Assembly (NCBI RefSeq): GCF_019925205.1
Contig: NC_083566.1
Span: 8,122,001 to 8,186,000 of the forward strand
DNA length: 64,000 nt
Source: Metopolophium dirhodum
Lineage: Eukaryota; Arthropoda; Insecta; Hemiptera; Aphididae
Direction of reading: 5' to 3'
Made by a program: the position numbers and the translations under genes. Below, in pieces: positions 49,361 to 59,752 of this stretch. Numbering within the stretch: the first letter of the stretch is position 1; the number at the start of each line of letters is the position of its first letter. The notes beneath the pieces were generated by a model that made no database searches, was not told where the DNA came from, and saw only the letters and a program-made list of their open reading frames with translations.

Positions 49361-49612
49361 TTGGTGAATTTTAATCAATATGATACGTTCGATGAAGGTT
49401 TCCTAAACATCGTTCATCATTCTCATTCGGGAATGTTATTGGAAAAACATTTTGCTTGGACACTGGTTCCTTACGCTGCCGCTAGATGGCTACACAGTGT
49501 ACACAGCATAGTACGTGTTTCATCTACAGAACGATATAACGTTTGTCATAAAATCCAACAAGGGACGAAGAAATTCACGTTTAAAATGACATTCACAGAC
49601 ATAAATTCATAA
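49361..49612 (+). CDS. Hypothetical exon-like open frame
   Basis: After a good acceptor (TTTTCTTTCAG ending at 49,338), an open frame without an ATG at its start runs VNFNQYDTFDEGFLNIVHHS and continues with KHFAWTLVPYAAARWLHSVH to a TAA at 49,612. The residue composition is protein-like and differs from chance frames in this AT-rich DNA. I recognise no domain. It may be the last exon of an unrecognised gene or a transposon relic. Confidence 0.25.
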   Translation: MVNFNQYDTFDEGFLNIVHHSHSGMLLEKHFAWTLVPYAAARWLHSVHSIVRVSSTERYNVCHKIQQGTKKFTFKMTFTDINS

Positions 49613-49679
49613 TACAATTTATTATTGTTATTATTATAATATACATCAAGCCATTTTACGTTAATGCAGCACAATATTT

Positions 49680-50177
49680 ATCATGCCCCGCCACCCCGCC
49701 ATCGCGGTACTCCGTGCGAACACCGCGAACGGCACCGGCAGAGCTGATAGTGGATTACGTTTACGTGCGAGTTTGACTAATTCAGTTTCGAACTGGACAC
49801 GCGCTGCCGTTGATATTAGGATTTTACGTCATTATAATATTTGATTACAGTTGGGCTGACATTTTGTCGTGTCGAGTCGGCCGTCGTTGCGTGTACGATT
49901 AATGCGAAGCGTTTCGGAGCGGATTTCCTCGTCGCAGCGGTCGGCCGTCAGATAGCGCGCCCTTCGGCGATCGTTTGTAACTGGTTATCGGCCGACGGGA
50001 ATCGGCCCGGAACTGAAAATCATGGGCCCGGAAACGGTGTTTTCCGGACTTTCGAACGCTGGTGTCTCGCCATTGAAAGGTACTATAAATGGTCTAGAGT
50101 CCGAGGTCACATTTCGGTGCGGAACGGTTGACGAAACATTCAGCGCGCTGCTCGTGTCGGCCAGTCCTCCAATGGCA
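49680..50177. promoter_or_regulatory. GC-rich upstream flank of canonical U1
   Basis: GC-rich sequence like that upstream of the other U1 gene. Open frames on both strands (for example 49,841 plus, 49,985 minus, 50,022 plus) overlap each other and run into the U1 RNA, so I do not treat them as genes. ACATTCAG occurs at about 50,136, and GCATTCAG in the other flank at different spacing. No proximal element is assigned. Confidence 0.3.
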
Positions 50178-50183
50178 TATAAG
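50178..50183 (+). promoter_or_regulatory. TATAAG box upstream of canonical U1
   Basis: TATAAG lies 24-29 nt before the U1 start. Its spacing is close to that in the opposite-strand U1 gene, which supports a shared promoter layout. TATA boxes are atypical for polymerase II snRNA genes in Drosophila. Confidence 0.4.
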
Positions 50184-50206
50184 CTCTGCCGGCACGCCGA
50201 ACTAGC

Positions 50207-50368
50207 ATACTTACCTGGCGTGGAGGTCAACCGTGATCAATCAGGCGGTTCCTCCAGGGTGAGGCCCGATCATTGCACACCGATTGGGTTGACCCCTGCG
50301 AGTATCCCTAATGTGGATACCTCGGACGCATAATTTTTGGTAGCTGGGACTGCGTTCGCGCCGTCCCT
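50207..50368 (+). ncRNA. U1: U1 spliceosomal snRNA
   Basis: A full-length U1 of about 162 nt starting with the standard 5' splice-site recognition sequence ATACTTACCTGG. Stem-loop I (GGAGG...CCTCC) follows, then stem-loop II with the U1A-type loop ATTGCACACC on a 7-bp stem CCCGATC/GATTGGG, stem-loop III GTATCC/GGATAC, the Sm site AATTTTTGG at 50,332-50,340, and a stem-loop IV GGGAC..TTCG..GTCCC. The loop of stem I reads GATCAATCAG, where most animal U1s have GATCACGAAG, so the U1-70K contact region is slightly diverged. It lies 2.4 kb from, and divergent to, the variant copy. The 3' end is approximate. Confidence 0.95.
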
Positions 50369-50686
50369 TACATTCTTTTGAATCTTTTTTACTTTACACA
50401 CGCATATCATTTACTGCGTTTATGGTTTCCGACTCGCGGCGGATGACACGGACGTGGTGTTTGACCATTTTGCACGTCCGTTTGCGAGTGCCCGTCACAC
50501 GTTTTGTTACTCGTCACATTTGATAAATGACAAGTCCAGTATTAATAATTATTATGTAGGACCGCTGAGCGTTTGATACTCGTTAATCGGTTTAGGCAAA
50601 TATTTGTTATATATTAATATATTGTAAGTTATCTATACCAGTTTTTACTTTTTATATAATATTATTATTGTACTTATCTCGTGTAG

Positions 50687-51912
50687 ATAACAAGCGTCTA
50701 GCGACAGGGAATCCGAACGGCTGCAAGATGGCCGACATCGTTATCAGTTATCACCGATTTTACTATCACTTTATTTTTAAAATAATAAATTTCTTTCCCT
50801 TTCCTTATTTCCAACCAAGTTGTATATTATAAATCTGTACAAGTCCAATATACTAATTGCAAGTCTATTATTCTATAGTGACAGTGAAGTATCTGATTAG
50901 TCCATCTCATTTTAAATATTCACCAGATAAAACTCAGTACATTCAGTACTTCTTACAATATTTGTGTTTGAGTTTTCACTACATGAGATTAAATGTTTTA
51001 TTCATCCCTTTTCTTTATGTACTGGAATATTCTTTAATTGTGTTTGCTTTCTCCTATTATGCATTTAGATAATATTTTGTTAATTTTTTTTATGGTTTTC
51101 GTTAATTATGTTATGGAGGCCTAAGGATGTCACTCTCAGGTTGATGTGCAATCGGATTATTCCTTCTGAAGTTCCTTACGTCGGTCACTTGTCCTTGTCA
51201 CCACTCCTATCTTGTCCAACACTTTATTTAAAATCAATACATTGTGCACGATGATGGAGCTGGCCAGCAAGGATCCATAATTCCTATTCTCAATTATTAT
51301 TATTTAATTGTATTTGCATTATAAATGCATTATAATATTCTATTATTATTTCTTTGATGTGCTATTTGAATATGTATTGTAAAATTGTTTTATGGTGTTA
51401 TAAGTATTTAATTAAATAAAAATTCACAAAATAAGTGTCTATTTATTAACAAATACTTCAACATATTATAGATCTCTGATGGTCAGCATACAACAATTAT
51501 AACTTGTTTGACAACTAATTATTACTTACTAACTATTGTACATCCATTTCAATATTTCATTATTATGAATTATAAAACATAGAATTATAATAACTATAAT
51601 AAATTGTACAATGTACTTTATGTACTTGGTAATTCTGAATTCATAACCTAAGATTTATAATCGGTGCTAACTCATAGATAATATAAGAAAAATCTTAAAA
51701 ACTAATAATTATTAATCAACTGAAATATCAACGGGTTACCAACTTTAATATATATATATAATTACCCAATATCCAATTATTATTAATATTATTAATTTTA
51801 TTCATCATGATTTTGATTAGAAAATGATAATAAAGTCGGTGATAGATGATCATGATAACGATGTCGGCCATCTTGCAGCCATTCGGATTCCCTGTCGCTA
51901 GACGCTTGTTAT
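50687..51912. mobile_element. 1.2-kb TIR element with near-perfect 60-bp ends
   Basis: Left arm 50,687-50,746 and right arm 51,853-51,912 are inverted copies identical at 59 of 60 positions; the outermost bases are ATAACAAGCGTCTAGCG. Diverged similarity continues about 30 bp inward (ATCACCGA-TTTA-TATCA-TTT). The arms include AAGATGGCCGACATCG. The flanks are compatible with a TA target duplication but do not prove it. The interior is mostly AT-rich. A 71-codon frame at 50,857-51,072 and a frame near 51,120 are hydrophobic or short and not transposase-like, so the element appears non-autonomous. The near-identity of the arms suggests recent activity. Confidence 0.8.
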
Positions 51913-54666
51913 GTAAATTGAATTTAAGTCACTGACATTTTTTACAGTGCGTATTTCTAGATTTTCCGATTTTGGATTGCGTAAAGACAAATTTTTCAAT
52001 AATATTATTATGTTTGTAAACTTGTGTTCTTGAAGTTATTATGTACCTGTACCAGGTGGCTATATTCACGTGTTAATAACAAGTCTAGTTCTGACTTTAA
52101 AATTTAGTAGGTTGGTTTTTTAGTTCATTTTTGTAAGATGCAAGTATGTTATTATATATTATTATATGAATTAATATAAGCATAATATTTTCAACTACAT
52201 AAAAAAAAACAATATAATATTATTACACTGTCTTATAAGCAATTGTACTATAGGTTTATAACTTTTTACAATACGCCTACGATCCACTTTCACCTTGAAA
52301 AAAATCAACCTTTTTATACAAAAATGTATTTATTTTTTAGATTGACATTCTATTGGTATACAAAAATATAGAATAAAACATCAGAAAGATGCAAGATAAA
52401 CTCTTATTTGTAGTTATGGAAACTACCAAATAGTAGGCATTTGCGAATTGCGGTGCACTGTGCGTTGGCGCAATATTTGCATAATACATGTACAAACAAA
52501 CGGCGCGTGCAATAAACAAAAAATAGTCGTGCGCTGCATAGTACGTCTGGGACCCTGTTCTCGAAAGCATACAATACATTTCGAAAGTAAGTTTAATTCT
52601 AAAATAGTGTCATAAAATAAAAAAAATGAAAAGATTGATTCAATAATATTATAGATAAATATAGACGTATGGGCAATTTGGCAGATTTAATGTAACTATC
52701 TAACTGAAAAAAAAATTAACAAAATCAAAAAATGATATTATTTTGCATCACAAGTTAAAACTTCTCTTTAGTCTTTTAGTAGTTTAGGTATAGATATTTA
52801 AAGTATCATTGATTTTAAATACTAGTAGTAGTATTTATAATCAATGATAATATCTTATCATTAATTTTAATACTGTAACATTATAATATTATCATAAAAT
52901 CTAATTTAAATTCAGTCTTCTCAGTTAATAATTAAATATTATAATATTATAATAAAATAATAATAATATTAATAATCAACGAGAAAAATAAAAATTTACA
53001 TTTTCAATAAAATATAATATTATAATAATAGCTTAACTTTAAATTAAATGTAAAACTTTTTGTACTAATTAGTTTTGTATTGCCTAATTTTATTCATTGG
53101 GTTATTGAAATAATATTATTATAATAATCTTATACTTGGCAATATACGGTTATCCATTGCTCCCATAATATTTATTAGTTATAAAACAATAACGCCAGAT
53201 ATGTATATACAGCGTTATTGTTCCGATTATTTTTATAAATGTTGAATGAGATAGCAATATTTAAATGTAGATCTATATTATTGTGCTAAGTCACCTTACA
53301 TACGTGCACAGTGCAATACGTTTCTTTTGATAAATATAAAACTATCAAAAATCAGGAAAAAATACGAATTTAGGTATATAATTATCTCAAAAATCAATTT
53401 TTTTTTCTCGTGGCCTTATTGTTGATTGTGCGATCTGTAGTCTGTACATAAAATGTAATTGTGACATTGTGTTTACATGATGTGTTGTACGTGTCTATTA
53501 TTATTTATTATTGACTTATATTATTATTATTATTCTCGGATGTCGACGGATGAGATGAATAGTGTGTATAGTTGTGGATGGATGAAAGTTGAAAAATAAT
53601 CGTGGTCGAGACCAAAATCGTAATTTTAATTACCTGCTAGTAGGGTTCTAAATTTGAAATATTTCACTTGAAATTTTTCAATTGAAATACTACAAAATTG
53701 AAAATTACACTGTTCTTGAAATATTTCAATGAAATTATGAAAAATATTTTTTCTTCTTTTAAACGTTTTCGGTTATAGATGATTAGAAACAATAAATTGA
53801 TTTCACACTTAGAATTAAAAAAAAATATATTATTTTTGTTGATTTATTATTTCGTATTTTCATATTCTATATTATATAGGGCTGAAAAATATTCCTGGCA
53901 TTATTTTGAGAATAAAAACATTTTTTTACATGAGTATTAAAATATTGTTGTATATCAGCGATCCAAAAGATAATGGTTTGTTATAAAGTTGAAGTAAACA
54001 ATGAATGAAATAATAGTGTATTTTCAGTAATTATAAAGTGTACAAAAGTCGTATAATATGTGTGTATATGTGGCTAAGTGATGTGAAGGTGCTCTGGGCT
54101 CATTATTTAATACTTAGATCATATAGTTTGTTATGACTATTATAGATTTGTTAAACAACTTATAAATTATATGTAAATATGTTACATATTTTTTTTGTTG
54201 CATACAATAAACCAAATTTTAAAAATATTCACTTAGAAGTTGACGACTTTAAACTTTTAGGTATAATAAACATTTTATTTTAATATTTCAAGAAAATAAA
54301 TTTCTTGAAATTTTAAAACCCTACCTGCTAGTGTAGGGCCGAGTTTACAATCTATATTTTCAATACCTGCCATTTATGGGTCAAATTTACAGCACAGGAA
54401 ACTAACGAGAACTTTTTAAATATTAAAAAAAATAAATTCGATATAGGTTCTTAAACTCGTAATTAGGACTTAAATATACACTAATATACACAGTAACAAG
54501 ACCCGACTATGACGGGAAAATCAAATTCATGCGATACGTATTTTCAGTTGCCTATCCTAAGCTCCGAATACAAGATATTATATTCCGTCCTTCGTATATT
54601 GTAAATAATTTTAGCCATAGATAGCGCCATATGTTTCATAATGAAAAATTAAATTATTGTAATAAT
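51913..54666. other. Intergenic DNA, no gene seen
   Basis: AT-rich DNA with an inverted repeat at 52,803-52,847 (see findings), alternating ATTATAAT tracts (52,870-53,130), and a GAAATATTTCA-type palindrome-rich stretch at 53,650-53,750. No RNA gene or exon-like frame. Confidence 0.5.
52803..52847. repeat. Short strong hairpin
   Basis: Left arm ATCATTGATTTTAAATACTA and right arm TAGTATTTATAATCAATGAT pair at 19 of 20 positions with a loop of about four bases. Confidence 0.7.
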
Positions 54667-56113
54667 ACTAGCTGATCCCGTGCACTTCGTTGCCCGTTAA
54701 ATGTACCAGCTCTATATGACTCAAACTTTGTTCAATTCGTTATTTAATATTCGGTGTATGGTGTTCAAAATTTATCTTAACTTCTCCGTTACCCGGAATA
54801 AAAATTCTGATTCGCAGCAGTATATTATCAGGTAGGCAATCTATCTGCGGTAGATCGTGGACCCCGTGCTATTTGTACGTAAGTGTATAATTCAACTCTA
54901 AAGTATCAAAGTTATACCAAGTTTGTCGTATTCCACCTATGGTGGATTAATATAATCAATACAAAATCCTAACCTAACCTAACCGTATACTAATATCAGA
55001 TGAATAAAAGAAAACCAAATTTAACCAATTTTAAATTAGCCTGTCTTCTTCCCAGAGGTCTAATCTACACAAAAACATTCATTTATATATCTATACTTTA
55101 ATATATAAAGCTGTAGAGTTTGTTTGTATGAACGCGCTAATCTCAGGAACTACTGGTTTGAAATGAAAAATTATTTTTTTGTTGTCCATTCATCGAGGAA
55201 GGCTATATTATAACACCACGCCACGACAAATTAATAGAAGCCTGGGGAAGTGCTCAAACAGGGATTTTGTGATTTACGGTGGAAGTGTTTGTTTATATAA
55301 ATGGGCGCTATTGGTTTATAGAAGAAGAATCTTAAAAAAAATTTGAGCCGGTTCTCGATTGATGAGGTAACGTACATTTTTCACGCTCCATTTTTGTATA
55401 AATAGATTATCATTGAATATATTTATTTATTAATTAATAGTAATGATTATAATAGTATAATACTATTGATATTATAATCTATATATATAAAAATAAGTGT
55501 ACATTTTGAATAAATTTTATAACTCAAGATGCACCAAACCGATTTCGATTTTCGAAAAAAAAATTTCAGGGCATATTAAGATTGATATGTAGATGGTTTC
55601 TGTGAAGTTTGTACGCTGTGGGATAAGTGGTTCCGGAATTATGGCCTCTTAAGTGCACACCTGGCGACATGGCCAAAAACAACAACAATGTCTATACAAT
55701 TATTTTTATCTATATATATAACCCATAGCAACCGCATTAAAAAACCAAAATTTCTATCGTAAATCTCAAAATTCCTGTTTGAGCACCTACCGGGGGCTTT
55801 TGTATTAATTGATTAAATTAATCCTCCGTAGGTGGAATTAGGTAAAAATGACAAACTTGGTACAATTTTGATACTTTAGAGTTAAATCATACGTACAAAC
55901 AGCACGGGGTCCGCGATCTACCGCAGGTAGATTGCCTACCTGATAATATACTGCTGCGAATCAGAATTTTTATTCCGGGCAACAGAAAAGTTAAGATACA
56001 TTTTGAACACCATACACAATACACCGAATATTAAATAACGAATTGAACAAAGTTTGAGTTTTATAGAATTGGTACATTTAACGGGCAACGAAGTGCCAGC
56101 GGGATCAGCTAGT
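54667..56113. mobile_element. 1.45-kb element with about 290-bp terminal inverted repeats
   Basis: The ends ACTAGCTGATCCCG...TTCGTTGCCCGTTAAATG (from 54,667) and the inverse at 56,113 are followed by long, slightly diverged inverted arms of about 290 bp. These include GTAGGCAATCTA, CTGCGGTAGATCG and a TATCAAA-TT-TACCAAGTTTGTC block. The centre has dispersed-repeat motifs (TTTGTTTGTATGAACGCGC, 55,118 on) but no transposase frame. A related single end lies at 27,736. Three CCTAA units lie just inside the left arm at 54,973-54,989. A non-autonomous TIR transposon is the best reading; the target duplication is not clear. Confidence 0.75.
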
Positions 56114-56938
56114 ATATTATATTATGTATGTTGTATTTTTTAAAATCAATTATTATTATTTACGTATTATAAATGTTTTTCAAGCCCATTGGATGGAAAA
56201 CTGGAAAGTATAATAAGTATAGATTAATAAATAAATAATTATATAATTTACAAATTACTTTACTATTACCGGATGGCTATTAACTATTGTTTTATTTTCT
56301 ATTAATATTTCAATATAATAATGATCATACATTTATTATATACATTTCTTTATAATCATGTTCAATATGTATATTTATAAATCAGTCAAACAAAGTGATT
56401 AGATTAATCTATCTGATACCAAAGAAAACCAAGAACAAATCATAATAGTGAACTAATTTAGCTAGCAAACCGTTGTTACTTGTTTTCAACTTGCAGTGTG
56501 TCACGGCTCGGCAGGGGCGTCACTGGTTATTATCAAGGAGCCACGTCCGGAGTAAATAATATAAATTTGTTTATTTTATTATTACTATTATTCGTAAGGG
56601 AGCCGTATAAATATTAAATTGTTTTCAAAATCGGATGAACCGTGAACCCAAAAAGGTTGAAAACCCCTGCAATACAGAAGGTAATAATATTAAAAATGAG
56701 GAAAGGTTTTTAGCCTTTAGGCCATAAGATCTACAAATAAAATAGTAAAATCCAGAAAATATACAAATTTAATTTATTTCGATTTAGTTAACATGTAATA
56801 TAGCTTTAAAGTGACACAGAGTGATAAAGTTTGATAAAATATACAACATAATAAGCTTATTGAATCAATGAAATTTGTTTAACAATAAAAATTAGTATTT
56901 TATCCCTGTTTGAGTATTTTATATACCTACATATTGTG

Positions 56939-57167
56939 GCGCAGTGGCTGAAATCAATCACGCAATGTGATTGAAAGTAAGCAACGGCCGCTACCACTTG
57001 TGCGCGGATGGGTGACCACCCACGTTTATAGCGTGCGAATAAACCTTGTCACATATACACGTGTTCCTAACCAACCATTCCCAATCTTACCGTACGAACC
57101 CTATCAACCCTACCAACTTTAGAGGCTAATAACCTCAGACGTCGAGATCCTTAAATCTAATAAAAAA
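56939..57167 (+). mobile_element. 5S-rRNA-derived SINE, copy 2, with long target duplication
   Basis: The head has a tRNA-like A box, TGGCGCAGTGG (56,937-56,947), then 5S-rRNA-like sequence: GATTGAAAGTAAGCAACGG (5S: GAAATTAAGCAGCG) and GGATGGGTGACCACCC (5S: GATGGG-GACCGC). The body ends CTTAAATCTAATAAAAAAA. It is flanked by ATACCTACATATTGTG (56,923-56,938) and ATACCTATACATATTGTG (57,168-57,185), a target duplication of about 16-18 bp with one 2-bp indel, as expected for LINE-driven retrotransposition. It shares head and tail with copy 1 at 9.9 kb. Confidence 0.85.
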
Positions 57168-57359
57168 ATACCTATACATATTGTGAGAAACTTTTAATTA
57201 TAATATAGTTATTGCATATCGTCTAAAATACCCATTTTATTCACCTAAATGCCTATTCTAATCTAATAAACGATTATTTTGCTGTCTAGAGTAAATTTGT
57301 TAAATAACTAAATGTTAAAGTGTCTAAAATAGTGGGTATAGTACCTACAGTTGGTTTCG

Positions 57360-57480
57360 AGTGTACCTCGTCATTGAATATGTCACTGTAAAATGGTTCA
57401 TTACTAATGGATCAATGGATGTGTTAAATTTGAATTCAACGATAAATCATTGCATACGAAAAACGATTCTGAGCGGAAAT
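57360..57480. repeat. Dispersed repeat fragment ending AACGATTCTGAGCGG
   Basis: Related to 19,240-19,345 (see there). It lies in otherwise featureless DNA. Confidence 0.5.
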
Positions 57481-59080
57481 ATTATAATATTATAATATAT
57501 TACTTTATAAGTACATAATATTATTATACAACATTATTTACTAAGCATGCTTACCCACTTGTTTTCAATACCTAATGCAGTTATTATAAATAACTGTTTT
57601 TTCAAAATCTGATATTTAAAATGTTTAAACGTATCGACTTAAAGACCATATTTTCGAATAATTTAGATTTTTGTACTATTTAAGGAGTACTACTATGGTG
57701 ATACAAACCTCAGTTTTTTAATTAGTAATATGGTAGGTTCAAGGTTGAATTAATTTTTGCCGAAAACATAGCATTTAGAATATAATTAATTATTATAATA
57801 GTGTTTGTATACAAATTTCAATCATCTACGGTTACTCGTTTTTGAATTACAAGAAAATAACTTAACCGATTTTGTTAAGAACTGGTTTTGTATAAAAATG
57901 TCGTAATTTTTTTTGCAATTTATTAAGAATAATACTGTGAATTTATATTTTTCACTTTGATTTTTGACTACCATAGTAGTATAGTATCAACTAGATTCAC
58001 TTTCTTATAAGAACATATATTAAAGATAAGTGCATAGTGCATTTATTTTGTTTTAAAAGTTGATGACAGGCACACAAAAAAAACCATGTATTCATTGATA
58101 ATAGCGCTCTGTACGTTTTACTAAACAAATCTGTGCATTTTAAATAAAGAAAAAAAACTAAAAACGATTTAACGAACCATAAACTACCATAATATTGTAC
58201 ATTTTTACTTAATGGCAGCGTCCAGTTTCATGATATCATAGGTATATTAATGCTTTAAATTTAATAACATTTTACAGTCCGCGGTAAATGCCTAAGTCGG
58301 TTGCGCTGGTAATATATTTTTATTTATTCACTTGTTTTTCCCTCGTACACCACCCAAATTCGACAGGAGAGTCACGGATTTGGTACTGGCTTATACTGCA
58401 GACAGTGGCCTTGTCGTGCGAGACTTGCGGGAAAAACCATTAATCTAATGTGCCCCGGCGGCGGCCCTATGGTTGATGACTAGTGCAGTCTGCTGGCATT
58501 CGTATATGCAGTGTACACAACCGACATTATCGCACGGCGCGTCGGTTTTTTTCGATCACGACGTAGCCGTCATTAGTAAATCGTATATAGGTGTACGTAG
58601 GAACATTAAAAAAAAAAAAAAAATGTTTGTTTTGGAATTTCCGACAAACCAGGATAAAAAAAAAAATTATGAATAAAAACAAGAAAACTGAGCGTTTTTC
58701 GATTAGAAGTCGTGCACAATACATGCTGCATTCTTTTATAAGTGTGCACTAGGTAATAATTATGGGGCGTCGCCCGAGTGCGTCCCGAAATGACCCTTTT
58801 TTAATGTTCCTAGTGCGTCCAGAATAAGGTGTCATCCGAGTGCGTCCCGAGAAAAAAGGTCATATTTTTCACATAGCCCGAATGCGTCCCAGTTCATTTA
58901 GAGTTACCCAGGGTGCACCACGAGGAGGTGAACTGGCTTACACCCCAAAAATATTTGGTTATTTGGTTATTTATTTATTATATTATATTATTATTATAAA
59001 ATTAAAAGTTTATTATTATATAAATGTATTAAATTATTTAGGCTTACATACAATTTTAAAATGCTGGGTTAATATTTAAA

Positions 59081-59617
59081 CTATTTTTTTGGTTGACTTT
59101 TTAATGCCATGATTTTCACATAATCATATCTAGAGATATCTAGAGTTTTGTATTTTTGTATATTTTCTTCAATGAATTTAATATTTTTTTCGTTGACTGA
59201 TCTATTTTTTTTATGTATTTGATTAGAAGTTTGTATTACAATTTTTGTGTCTATTTGAATTTTTTTTAATATTTCTAAGAAGGAATATATGTCCGGATGT
59301 GGGGTGTAAAAGCATGAATTAAATTTAGAATGAAAGCTTTCACACGCATTTGTTGTTCGTTCACTGCTACTGCTCATTTCTGCCCATGTGTGAGGAGGGA
59401 AATCTGACTGTGGATCAATATAGTTTTCTACGAGATAATCCATAAACTGATTTAGTTTTTCATCATCAGGCTTGATAGACATAAAATCTTCAGTAAAACT
59501 TATTTCAATATCGTGTTCATTCAGCATGGATAATCCAAATATATTCTTTAAAAATTGTCCTATTTCTGATGAAATAATGTTAGCAATAATATCGCGGACG
59601 CACACGGGATATACCAA
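59081..59617 (-). pseudogene. MULE-type transposase C-terminal fragment
   Basis: A 178-codon open frame inside the MULE element. The core reads SSEIGQFLKNIFGLSMLNEH and later WAEMSSSSERTTNACESFHS, KFNSCFYTPHPDIYSFL and EILKKIQIDTKI. The W...RTTNACESFHSKFN segment is typical of the region after the catalytic domain in insect MULE-like proteins. The catalytic D-D-E part is absent, so the protein cannot be an active transposase. The ATG and first residues (MVYPVCVRDII) fall within the 43-bp tandem repeat next to the terminal repeat, so the original N-terminus was lost and this start is fortuitous. The protein would have about 178 residues against several hundred for an intact one. Confidence 0.6.
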
Positions 59618-59692
59618 TATAATTTGTGATAATATCGCGGACGCACACGGGATATACCAATATAATTTGTGATATTATCGCGGACGCAGTTG
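59588..59692 (+). repeat. 43-bp tandem repeat, about 2.4 units
   Basis: The unit ATCGCGGACGCACACGGGAT...TTTGTGATAAT starts at 59,591 and 59,634 and partially at 59,677, a period of 43 bp. The first two units are identical or nearly so. It carries the GCGGACGCAC motif of the element's terminal repeats. Confidence 0.85.
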
Positions 59693-59752
59693 GGCTATTA
59701 AAAAGGTACGATATGATAAACGGGACGCACTCGGGAGTTGCCCTAATTATGG

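Larger units (their letters stand above)
58766..59743. mobile_element. Mutator-like (MULE) element with 9-bp target duplication
   Basis: A 978-bp element bounded by a perfect TAATTATGG at 58,757-58,765 and 59,744-59,752. Ends are GGCGTCGCCCGAGTGCGTCCCG and (complement of the right end) GGGCAACTCCCGAGTGCGTCCCG. The motif CCGAGTGCGTCC recurs near the left end (58,773, 58,810 and 58,829 variants, 58,872) and its complement CGCGGACGCAC three times near the right. Such subterminal repeats are typical transposase-binding arrays. Inside is a minus-strand transposase remnant. The 9-bp duplication and TIRs fit the Mutator superfamily. Confidence 0.8.

Noticed and set aside
49841..50333. Open frames covering the region up to and through canonical U1
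   Set aside because: They continue into the snRNA, overlap on both strands and show no domain; GC-richness alone explains the openness.
54973..54989. Interstitial telomere from CCTAACCTAACCTAACC
   Set aside because: Only three units of the insect TTAGG repeat. It is listed only as a remark.
59588..59692. CRISPR-like array
   Set aside because: There are two and a half contiguous copies without spacers, inside a eukaryotic transposon.
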